Positions 48,523 through 58,595 of a DNA stretch of 64,000 bases are shown here, piece after piece (the first letter of the stretch is position 1; each line of letters opens with the position of its first letter). The translations under genes and the position numbers were made by a program. The DNA is from Hevea brasiliensis (Eukaryota; Streptophyta; Magnoliopsida; Malpighiales; Euphorbiaceae), in the NCBI RefSeq assembly GCF_030052815.1, contig NC_079503.1:55904735-55968734 (forward strand). Direction: 5' to 3'. The notes beneath the pieces are model-generated. The model had not been told where the DNA came from, searched no databases, and saw only the letters and a program-made list of their open reading frames with translations.

Positions 48523-51500
48523 TGTAACACTCTCCCGGTAGCAACTCCGTACATTCTACTGTTCCGGTGACCGGTGTCGGTCTGGACAGCTAGAACGTTC
48601 GAAAAAATATTTAAACTAAAGTGAGGAACCATAATTAACTCAAATATTAAATAGAAAAATTTAGTAAAAATTTTAGAAATAAAATACAACCAAGTTAAAT
48701 GAGCCGATGCCCAAGCGATGGGTAACCCAGAGGGAAGTTGCGGTTCTCGCAACTAGGAGCCCTAGACCCGAGTAAAAATTCATAAAATAATTTTTGGGAC
48801 TCCAGAGAAGGGTCATTGAGGTTCCTATGGCATTAGAATGCCAAGAAAATATTTAGAAAAATTTTTCAATCGGTACAGACAATTTTGACCCGTTAAGCCA
48901 AACGGAGGGCATTTGGGTCATTTTCGCCTTCAGAGGTGATTTTTGGCCTACTTGTCCAGTTGAGTAAATAATTATTATAACATAGAATATGAATAAACAT
49001 TACTAAAAATTAAATTGAAATTGAGTAGTGATGAAAAGAAAAGAAAATGAGAAAAAAAGGCTTATTTATGACATAATGTGATGTCATTAAAAGCTACCAC
49101 CAATTGCATTCAAACAACCATTTAACTAACTAATAAAAAGAGATAAATATGACCAAAAATTAAAGAAAACACAGCAGCCATCTTCATCCTCCCAACCAGC
49201 AGAAACCAAGCCATGCCCAAAACCTCCATTAACACCACAAAAAAAACTTCATTTCTCTCTTTGTTACACCACTAAACCCTAAACCTCTTTCATTAAAACT
49301 TGTCCACTCATCTTGGGAAAGTGTTTGGCAGCCTAGAAAACAAAAGAAAGTGAAGATTAAACTTGGAAAATTCTGCCCTACAAGAGGTTAGTGCACCTAT
49401 CTACTTAAAACTCTTATTTTCCATGTTAGGGACTTGAAATCAACATGAATTTGTGAATTAAATGAACCAAATTTGTGTGTATGCCTATCATGAATTTCGG
49501 TAGCCCTAAGGAAGGAACAATGATGGAGTGTTTTGATGGACTTAAATTGGATTAGAGATCATGTTTAAAGCATGTATGCATGTGGTTAGTGAATGAGTTA
49601 GGAATTAAGGTATGTTGTGAAAATTTATAATGAAAACTAGGGTTTTAAGAGTGAAAATTTGACTTGGCTTATGAAATTATTAAAGGACATTCTAATGGTC
49701 AATTAGTGACCATTTGAGGCAAGTTAATCATAATTTGAAGTGAGTTAATGCATGGCAAAGTGAAATGTGCAGGCTGCCTAGAGACAACAGTAATGAAGCT
49801 GTGATTCCAGCCCACTTAGACAGCCATAACTTTGGCTATGTAGGTCTAATTGGTGTTTGGCCAATTGGACATGAAACTAGACTTATAATGGCACATTTTT
49901 GCTGAAGAAACCATGCCCAAAAGACCAAAGCAAGAGGACCAAAAGTTGGGCCCAATCCGGGTACCCTGCAAGCCAATTCTGCAGAATGACCAAATGAACA
50001 GTAACTGTTCATGTGGCCATAACTCAATGTAGAAATGGTCAATTGACCTGAAATTTTTACAGCAACAAGTTAAGACATAGACAAACAACTTTCATGAAGA
50101 AACCTACCCCAAATTATGACCAAAACCTAACCCAAATGGCAGTCACAGTCACTGTTCATGGTACTGTAGATTTGGTAATTCTGCAGTTTTTTCAATCCGG
50201 CCAGCTGTGGTTTTTGGACCATATCTGGAGCTACAAAACTCCAAATGGAGTGATTCAAAAAAGGAAATTCAACTAGACAAAATAAGGAACAACTTTAATG
50301 TTTACCATTTCCTCAAATTCCCACTGAAACAGTGCTTAATGGAACAGTAAAGTTAGGCTTCAAAAACTAAAAATTCTGCTCTCTTGGTTTTAAGTTTAGA
50401 AATGGTAATGGTGATCAATTCCAACAAGTTTTAAATGCAAAATGTGGTATGTTGGGAGTGTCAAAACCAATGTACCTATTTTCTATCAAAAAGTCAACAT
50501 TTTTGTTGACCAATGAGGTGAATAGTGACACCAAAACTTGAAATTCAAAATTTGAAGAATTCAAAAGTATCAAATGCCCTAGTATACCTAACAAGATTGG
50601 TTTGGATAGTTTGGCAAGCCAATAGGGTTCAGTTAGCAGTACTGCACATGGCATTATGCCATTCTGTGATTTTATGGCTTTTAGCCATTTTGATATTGTG
50701 TTGAGACTTGGCCTCGTGCCTAATATTATTTACTGACTTGTTAGCCGCATTACACCGGGAGATACATATGTGACCGATGGTGTGACGGCCCGAGGTACTT
50801 GATACCCAGTGCCAGTTTACCCGTTTATCCAGTCCAGTCATCCAGTATAGGTTACCTGGGCAACCAAATGAATGAAAATGGACAAAGTTAAAGAAATAAA
50901 TAAATATAGTAAATACAAAACAAATAAGACATATACATTCAATACATATTTATTTTCTGCTACTTTCTTTTATTTTATTATTGCACCACTAAGCATTATT
51001 GCTTAGCGCATTGCTTTTGCCACGCGTAGGTTCTGGAGATACAGATCGTGAGCCCAGTAGACCGCAGACTGGGTGAGTCCATCCTGCAGTTCTGCACAGT
51101 GTCCGTGTCACCACAACTTCTGCAGTGCATTGGTAGGACACTGGGTGTCATTTTGGTATTTTGTAACTAAATTTTTGTTTTCTCATATGTAGTTGAACTT
51201 ATGAAATGTATTTGGATGATCATGTAAATAATGAGAATTGTGTTTGTGAATGGAAAAGAGAATGTTTATTTGTGATTTATACTTGATTATCACATGTGAT
51301 GGATGATTGAGAACTTAAATTGAAAATTGTTGAGATTATGATATTGAAGTTTGAGAAATGATTGAGTATGAATATTAGAAGTATTTTTCACAGGTTCCGA
51401 AGAACTGTTTTCTCCATTTTTAGCTGGTACTCTGCCGGATTTTCCTTAAAATTTTCGGAACCTCAAATAAATAATAATTTTGATAAATGGCTTAAATAAA

Positions 51501-51622
51501 TTATATTTCATAAACTATATTCAAAACTATGACAAAAATTAATTAAGTTAAAATAGAGGGTGCCGATACACCGTGTGACATTGCTTACTCGGATATACTG
51601 TACACGGGTAAGGGGTGTCACA
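48523..51622 (+). repeat. 5' LTR C of E3
   Basis: A 3100-bp LTR from TGTAACACTCTCCC to GGGGTGTCACA. By eye it is very close to the 3' LTR (58596-61688), differing by scattered substitutions and a rearranged block near 49950-50010 against 60010-60065. It contains a perfect hairpin 1 (50989-51006). Confidence 0.95.
50989..51006 (+). other. Hairpin 1 in LTR C
   Basis: CTAAGCA pairs perfectly with TGCTTAG around a TTAT loop, directly after GCACCA. The position and context equal the LTR A and B2 hairpins, but the paired bases differ (G-C replaced by A-T and so on). The 3' LTR copy at 61055-61072 is identical. Confidence 0.6.
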
Positions 51623-51627
51623 TTTAG

Positions 51628-51639
51628 TGGTATCAGAGC
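51628..51639 (+). other. Primer-binding site of E3
   Basis: An intact TGGTATCAGAGC lies 5 bp after the 5' LTR end and matches initiator-Met tRNA. Confidence 0.95.
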
Positions 51640-51749
51640 ACGGTTTAGGCGTTTCTGGGCCTAGATTGAGTCCATACCATGCATTGTATTTGTAAGAGTC
51701 GAGGTGACACTAATGCAGATCTGTTTGTCTTTCTTATTTTGAATAGGAT

Positions 51750-52973
51750 ATGGACCCTACATCACAGAGAGCAGTTGAGGAGGAAGTGGAGAGTCATGCT
51801 CCACCTGCAGCAGTTGAGACTGGGGGTATGGGAGAACCTGCTCCGCCAGCTCAAGCAGAGCCTGCTCAGCCTCCACAGGCCATGTTTCATCAAATGGCCG
51901 AATTCTTTAAACAAATGGCTGGGGTAATGCCACCACCACCACCACCTCCACAACTGAAATCACACCTGGAAAGATTGAGAAAGTTTGGAGCAGTGGACTT
52001 CTTTGGCAAGAGAGAAGATGATTCTGTTGCAGCCGAAAATTGGTTGAACAGAACAAGCAGAGTTCTAAAACAACTCCACTGCACTCTAGAGCAAAATCTA
52101 GAAGCTGCTGTATCTCTGCTGCAAGACGATGCATATGAATGGTGGGATACTATGTCCAGTGAAGTACAGCCAGAAATAGTAACTTGGGACTTTTTCCTCT
52201 CAGAATTCAAGAAGAAATATGTGGGTACTGTATATCTAGAAGAGAGAAGAAGGGAATTCATTAACCTGAGGCAGAGACAACTGTCAGTGGCCGAGTATGA
52301 GAAGGAATTCATTAGATTGAGCCGCTATGGAAGGGATATAGTCCCTAATGAATCTGAAAGGTGTAAGAGATTTGAAGAGGGACTAAATGACAACATAAAG
52401 ATCCAGCTCACTGCCCTGGAAATCACAGAATTTACCAAGTTAGTGGAAGCTGCAATAAAGGTTGAGAAAGTAAGAATCAGTGAGCAGACTAGAAGGGAAA
52501 GACAGCAGAAGAGGGGCCCAGGTCAGTCTAGTTCATCTCCTACATTTGGGAAGAAGTTCAAGGGTCCACCTGCACAGAGTTCAGGTCACCCACAAGGTCA
52601 GGGTCAGTCTCAAGGGCCCAGGCCACAGTTTACCCCTAGGAGAGGTCAGTCCACACCATCAGTGGGCAACTCTCCAGGGATGGGGTTTAGGGGACCAGCC
52701 CCAGCATCTTCTGCATGTCCACACTGTTTGAAATGGCATAAGGGGGAGTGTTGGAGAGTGACTGGTGCCTGCTTAAGGTGTGGGTCAACAGAGCATCAGT
52801 TGAAGAACTGTCCACGCAGAACTACTACAGATGCTCCAACACAAGCGCATGCACCGCCTCCTGCACCACAAAGGGGTAGAAAATCTGGCAAATCTGAGGC
52901 AGTGGGACCATCACAGAGGCCTGCATCTGAGCCAGCAGAGAGGCCAGATAACAGACCACCTGCTAGAGCTTAT
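51750..52973 (+). pseudogene. Gag of E3, intact until the copia LTR
   Basis: This starts at the ATG at 51750 (MDPTSQRAVEEEV), 110 bp after the primer-binding site. It has an Ala/Pro/Gln-rich N-terminus with a seven-Pro run (near residue 61), then the Gag core (AENWLNRTSRVLKQLHC, YEWWDTMSSEVQPEIVTW, FFLSEFKKKYVG, LSVAEYEKEFIRLSRYG). A basic Gln/Gly/Ser-rich linker and a paired Cys motif (CPHCLKWHKGEC) precede a complete CCHC knuckle CLRCGSTEHQLKNC (about residues 347-360). The frame is open to the CTTAT target site at 52969-52973, then ends in the inserted LTR. The same frame resumes at 55056, so gag and pol were one reading frame. Confidence 0.92.
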
Positions 52974-55055
52974 TGTTAGTAGTATGCCCTAGAGCATATC
53001 ATTTAGTATGTATCTTGTATATATTTTATTAATAAAAGGCATTTCCACTTTTCCGTTTACATAATATATTTATGTGTAATAGAAAAGGTCCATTGATATT
53101 TTGTTAGAAATATTATTCTTAAGTTGTTAAGAATATGAGTGACAATATTTCTAGCACGAAGTATCATAAATAGGTTCACAATCGAGGATACTTCATAATA
53201 AGGACATGACTTATCCAGAAAGATTGTATTCATGTTTGTTCCCAAGTTATTTATATGAGATATAAATAAGATGGAATGGTGAGTCTCATGCCATATAACA
53301 AACATGATAGGCACTTATACATGATAAGTAGGCCAACCAAAGGACACTTATGATAAGCACATGGATTTTACTCTTGTCAATGTTTTGTCATAAATCATAT
53401 CAGTGCATATAATCTTTAGACCTGAGATAGCACAGTTATCTTGTATATAGGTAGTTTGAGTTTGATACTGCTTTCATACTTATACTGTGTATGGGTATAT
53501 GGGCATCTGCTGGCTCCTACTAGTTATATATGGAGGTAGGTGTTGATCAAGATGGAATCTGTTCCTCTAAGTAAATAGAGATAAAATCCTATGTTCATTT
53601 AATTGTTCTTGATGTTTCAAGTTCCTGGCCAGGACATATAGATTTATTCAGAAAAGAGTTTCTGATGAGAAAAATCTTTTTAATCAAGAACTGGAATTAA
53701 AAGAGAACATAATATTCATAGCAAATGGAGTTTGACATAAACCATGACTCGAGAGATTCTAGTGCATGGTAACATATGATTATAGGTTCATTTAAGGTAA
53801 ACCTTATTACTAATTGGGTGGCCATGGCATGCTATGCTAGGTGTTAACCATGGTCTATGAGGTTCATAAAATGATTTAGAGAAATCATTTATGGTAAGAA
53901 AGAGTTCTAATGATATTAAGAGTTGATATCATGTCTCATTGCCAATTAGTGATGAGCCTAGTAAGTCACACACATACACAAGTTATCACCTATTTAAATA
54001 TGATTTAATTAATTAATTAAAGAGTTTAATTGATTAATTAAATAGGTTTGGTTTGCAATTAAATTGCAAAGTCCCTAGCATGACTTGAAACCAAATCTAG
54101 ATTATTGGATGTGTAGTATAAATTAAATTTATATTTAAAGTGTTTAAATATGAATTTAATTGATGAGAAATTAATTAATAGAGATTAATTAATTAATTTA
54201 TATTTGATATAAATTAATTAGAAGAAGAAAATAATTATTTTGGGTTAAGAACTCAAAATTAAGACACAGGGGCATTTTGGTCATTTCACAGTGTGACACG
54301 TGGCACCATGAGATGGTAACACATGGGATTACACATAAGCTTGCCAAATGTTTTTTAATCATGTAAGATGATTAAAATCAAGATTAAATATAGGTTTGAC
54401 ACTTGGCACAATGTGATTGGGTCACTTAAACCTAGAGCTAATCAAAGGGTGACATGTGGCAAGGGTTTAATGTGTTAACCTAGCTATTTAAGTGTGGTTA
54501 TGAAAAGAAAAAATAACCAGCAGCCACTCCTCTCCTTTGTCACGCCACTTTGAGGGTTTTCATCTATTTTTCTTCATCTCTCATCAATTCAAAGAGATTA
54601 GCCATCAATCTCTTGAATTAAGAACGCTAGAAATTGTTTCTAGTGTCCTATTTACATCTCTAATCTCTTAAAAGGCAGAACTTGAATTTCTAATTAATAG
54701 AAAAAGCTTTAGAAGCTATTCAAGGGCTGCCATAGGTGTTCTTGGTGTGGACAAGCTAGAGGGACAACATCTGGTGTCCTGAAGACGAATCTCAAAGGCG
54801 CAGACACGCTGCAGTACATCAAGAGGATAGTGTAATCGTTCTTGATTTAATCTAGGGTTCTAAAATTAATCTGATTATTTTTAAAATCTTAAATGGCAAA
54901 TACAGATCCAAAAACATATTAAAAGAGTTTTAATATGTTGTTTATCATTGAAATCAAATAGATAAAAATAAATCTTGCATGATGCATGTGACCCTAGGTG
55001 AAAAATTTTGAATTCAATGGTATAAACTTGTGTTTTTCACGCTTCCGTTCCTTCA
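52974..55055 (+). repeat. Solo copia LTR D at the gag-pol junction of E3
   Basis: A 2082-bp LTR (TGTTAGTAGTATGCCC ... CCGTTCCTTCA) with a perfect 5-bp duplication CTTAT (52969-52973 and 55056-55060). It is the same family as the E4 LTRs but in the opposite orientation. No internal copia sequence remains, so it is a recombination product and the most recent nested layer seen. By chance its right end is open in the pol frame from 54998. Confidence 0.95.
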
Positions 55056-58000
55056 CTTATGCCCTGAGAGCTCAGGAGGAGCAAGATGCCCCGGACGTCA
55101 TCAGGGGTACGTTCTCCCTCTACAATACACCTGTGCATGCATTGGTGGATCCAGGATCCACTCATTCATACATCTGCATCAACCTACTCGTAGAAAGGGG
55201 CATACTAGTAGGGGAGAGTGACCAAGACATTCTGGTCACAAATCCATTGGGCCACACTGTAGTGGTGAACAAAGTATACAAGGGTTGCCCGTTAAGGATT
55301 CAGGGGTATGAATTCTTGGCAGACCTGATTGAGTTGCCCTTCCACGAGTTTGACGTGATTTTGGGAATGGACTGGTTGTCACGTCATCAAGCAATAGTTG
55401 ATTGCAAATTGAAGAGAATTTCTCTGAAAACTTCTGAGGGTAATGAGATCACAGTTGTGGGGGAAAGGACAAATTTCTTGTCCAATGTCATCTCAGCCAC
55501 AGTTGCAAGACGAATGATGAGAAAAGGCTGCGAAGCCTACCTAGCACATGTGGTGGATACTTGGCAGGCTAAGTCAAACCTGAGTGATATACCCACAGTA
55601 AGAGACTTCCAAGAGGTATTTCCTGAAGAGTTACTTGGTTTGCCACCAGAAAGGGAAGTTGAATTTGCTATTGAGACACTGCCGGGTACAGCACCCATTT
55701 CCATTGCTCCTTATAGGATGGCACCCACTGAATTGAGGGAGTTAAAAACTCAGTTGCAAGAGTTGCTTGATAAGGGGTTTATACGCCCCAGTGTGTCACC
55801 ATGGGGAGCTCCAGTGCTGTTTGTAAAGAAAAAGGATGGGACTTTGAGGCTATGTATCGATTACCGGCAGTTGAACAAAGTGACTGTGAAGAACAAATAT
55901 CCGTTGCCTAGAATTGATGATCTGTTTGATCAGTTAAAGGGAGCAGGAGTGTTTTCTAAGATTGATCTCAGATCAGGGTATCATCAGTTGAGGGTGAAGG
56001 ATGCAGATGTGCCAAAGACTGCATTCAGGACCCGATATGGGCATTATGAGTTTCTAGTGATGCCCTTTGGCCTAACAAATGCACCAGCGGCATTCATGGA
56101 CCTTATGAACCGTATCTTCCATCCACACTTAGATTGGTTTGTAGTGGTCTTTATTGATGATATTTTGGTGTATTCCAAGACCAGGGAAGAACATGATGAA
56201 CATTTGAGGATTGTTCTGCAAACCCTAAGAGAAAAGAAGCTGTATGCTAAGTTGTCCAAGTGTGAATTTTGGCTGAATGAGATTGCATTCCTTGGACACA
56301 TAGTGTCAGCTGATGGGATTAGGGTGGATCCCAAGAAAATAGAAGTAGTGATGGAATGGAAGCCTCCCAGGAATACAATTGAGGTCAGAAGCTTCTTGAG
56401 GCTAGCTGGGTATTACAGAAGATTTGTGAAGGGATTTTCCTTAATAGCTGCTCCAATGACCAAGTTGTTACACAAGAATGTCAGATTTGACTGGAATGGC
56501 AAGTGTCAGACTAGTTTTGAGAAGTTGAAGGCTATGTTGACAGAGGCACCAGCAGCACACAAGGTCGTGAAAGGACTTTGTGGTCTACAGTGATGCCTCA
56601 CATAATGGGCTAGGGTGTGTATTGATGCAAGAGGGGAAAGTGATTGCCTATGCTTCCAGGCAATTAAGGCCACATGAACAGAACTATCCTACCCATGATC
56701 TAGAGCTTGCAGCAATTATCTTCGCACTGAAGGTATGGAGGCATTACTTGTATGGTGAAAAGTGCTACATTTACACGGACCACAAAAGCCTAAAATACTT
56801 GCCAACCCAGAAGGAGCTCAACCTTAGACAGAGGCGATGGATTGAGTTCCTGAAGGACTATGATTGTGTAATTGACTACCATCCTGGGAAGGCAAATGTA
56901 GTTGCTGATGCTTTGAGCAGAAAGTCCATCACAGCTTTGAGATCATTGAATGCCCGTCTAACTTTGATTCGAGATGGAGCTATTTTGGCTGAGTTGCAAG
57001 TGAGGCCAAACCTGCTGCAGCATATTTTAGATGGGCAAAAGGCAGATGAAAAGTTAATGGCTATTATGAGCAAAATCCCAGAGGGAAAAGCAACTGACTA
57101 TGGGGTGAAAGCAGATGGGTGTTTGTATTACAAAGGAAGACTATGTGTACCAGATAATGGGGAATTGAAGGCCAGTATTCTGAAAGAGGCACACACCAGT
57201 GTATATGCTATGCACCCAGGAAGCACAAAGATTTATCATGATCTAAAGCTTCAGTATTGGTGGCCTGGTATGAAGAAGGACATAGCTGACTACGTGACTA
57301 AATGCTTGACATGTCAGCAAGTCAAGGCAGAACATCAAGTTCCATCGGGTTTGCTACAGCCTATACGCATACCTGAATGGAAATGGGATCGGGTCACCAT
57401 GGATTTTGTAAGTGGTCTACCTCTCACCCGGAAGAAACATGATGCAGTATGGGTGATAGTTGATAGATTGATGAAGTCAGCACACTTTCTGCCAGTTAGG
57501 ACTGACTACTCACTGGAAAAGTTAGCAGAATTGTATATCAGTGAGATAGTTAGACTGCATGGAATTCCACTTTCCATCATATCTGATCGAGACCCAAGGT
57601 TTACATCGAGATTTTGGAAGAAGTTGTATGAGTCCTTGGGTACACAACTTCACTTCAGCACAGCTTTCCATCCTCAGACGGATGGGCAATCCGAAAGAGT
57701 AATCCAGGTAAACAATTGAAACCAATGGAATTGATACAAATATTGAATTAAAATGATAATAATAACATGAAATATATGTCAGGTCCTTGAGGATATGCTG
57801 AGGAGTTGTGTCATTGAGTTTGAGGGAAGTTGGGATAGATACCTCCCACTGGCAGAATTTGCATACAACAATAGCTACCAAGCTAGCATCCAAATGGCCC
57901 CATATGAAGCACTGTATGGGAGAAAATGTAGAACTCCAGTGTGCTGGACTGAATTGGGCGAAGACAAACTGGTAGGGCCAGACCTGGTGAAACAAACTGA

Positions 58001-58526
58001 GGAGAAAGTAAAACTAATCAAAGCCAATCTGAAGGTTGCCTCAGATAGACAGAAATCCTATGCCGACTTGAAGAGAAAAGAAATAGAATACACAGTTGGC
58101 AACAAAGTGTTCCTCAAGGTGTCACCGTGGAAGAAAGTACTGAGGTTTGGAAGAAAAGGTAAGTTAAGCCCTAGGTTCATTGGCCCATATGAAGTCATTG
58201 AACGTGTGGGTCCAGTGGCCTATAGGCTAGCTTTACCACCAGAGCTGGACAAGATCCACAATGTATTCCATGTATCCATGCTCAGAAGATACCGCTCAGA
58301 TCCTTCACATGTCATCTCCAGGGAAGAAATTGAAATACAACCAGATTTGACATATGAAGAAGAACCTCTACGGATTTTAGCACGGGAAGTGAAAGAGTTG
58401 AGAAATAAGTAGATTCCACTGGTGAAAGTGCTTTGGAGGCACCACAACACCGAGGAGGCAACTTGGGAAAGTGAAGAGACGATGAGGCAACAGTTCCCTC
58501 AACTGTTTGCATCAGGTAAATTTTGA
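55056..58526 (+). pseudogene. Protease, RT, RNase H, integrase and chromodomain of E3
   Basis: The protease active site is [11 protein letters not shown] (Asp codon at 55148). RT has [38 protein letters not shown] and intact FIDD (56150-56161). A frameshift near 56550 precedes RNase H ([41 protein letters not shown]). Integrase has the zinc domain ([10 protein letters not shown] ... [12 protein letters not shown]) and catalytic Asp and Glu in [22 protein letters not shown] and [10 protein letters not shown]. The frame is then interrupted by a 75-bp GT...AG insert (57708-57782). The second part has LEDMLRSCVIEFEGSW, the GPF region (FIGPYEVIERVGPVAYRL), HNVFHVSMLRRY and a chromodomain-like tail. 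A TAG at 58410 replaces Gln inside the chromodomain. The natural stop is TGA at 58524. Chromodomains of this group are thought to steer integration to heterochromatin. Confidence 0.92.
57708..57782 (+). other. Candidate spliceosomal intron in E3 integrase
   Basis: These 75 bp interrupt integrase between VIQ and VLEDML, where E1 (35400) and E2 (47890) are continuous. The borders are CAG|GTAAAC and ATGTCAG|GTC, good plant splice-site matches. The insert is about 79% A+T, in phase 0, and carries an in-frame TGA at 57717-57719. Possible branch sites include TTGAT at 57731. A 5-bp direct repeat CAGGT flanks it (57705-57709 and 57780-57784). Splicing would restore the integrase frame; retention would end the protein just after the catalytic Glu region. 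It could instead be a small insertion with a target duplication that is never spliced. Confidence 0.6.
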
Positions 58527-58595
58527 GGATGAAATTTAACAATTGTTTCCCTCAACTAGCTTATGAGGTGAAGCAGCTCCAGAACAAGCAAATAC
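58527..58595 (+). other. Scar in front of the E3 3' LTR: filler plus copied host flank
   Basis: Instead of a polypurine tract, about 32 bp of filler is followed by 37 bp (58559-58595) identical to 48486-48522, the E2 sequence left of the E3 5' LTR, including the AATAC target site. Part of the filler (TTCCCTCAACT) repeats a stretch ending near 58505. Confidence 0.85.

Noticed and set aside
49274..49283. Telo-box-like AAACCCTAAA in LTR C (also at about 59345, and reversed near 1185 in LTR A)
   Set aside because: A nine-base match in 64 kb of AT-rich sequence is expected by chance; the two LTR C copies are the same sequence by descent.
3383..53314. 85-codon ORF starting MPIMFVIWHETHHS, present at 3383-3640, 11263-11520 and, on the minus strand, 53057-53314
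   Set aside because: It lies antisense within all three LTR D copies. Its persistence follows from the high similarity of the LTRs; no domain or signal is recognisable and no start context supports it.
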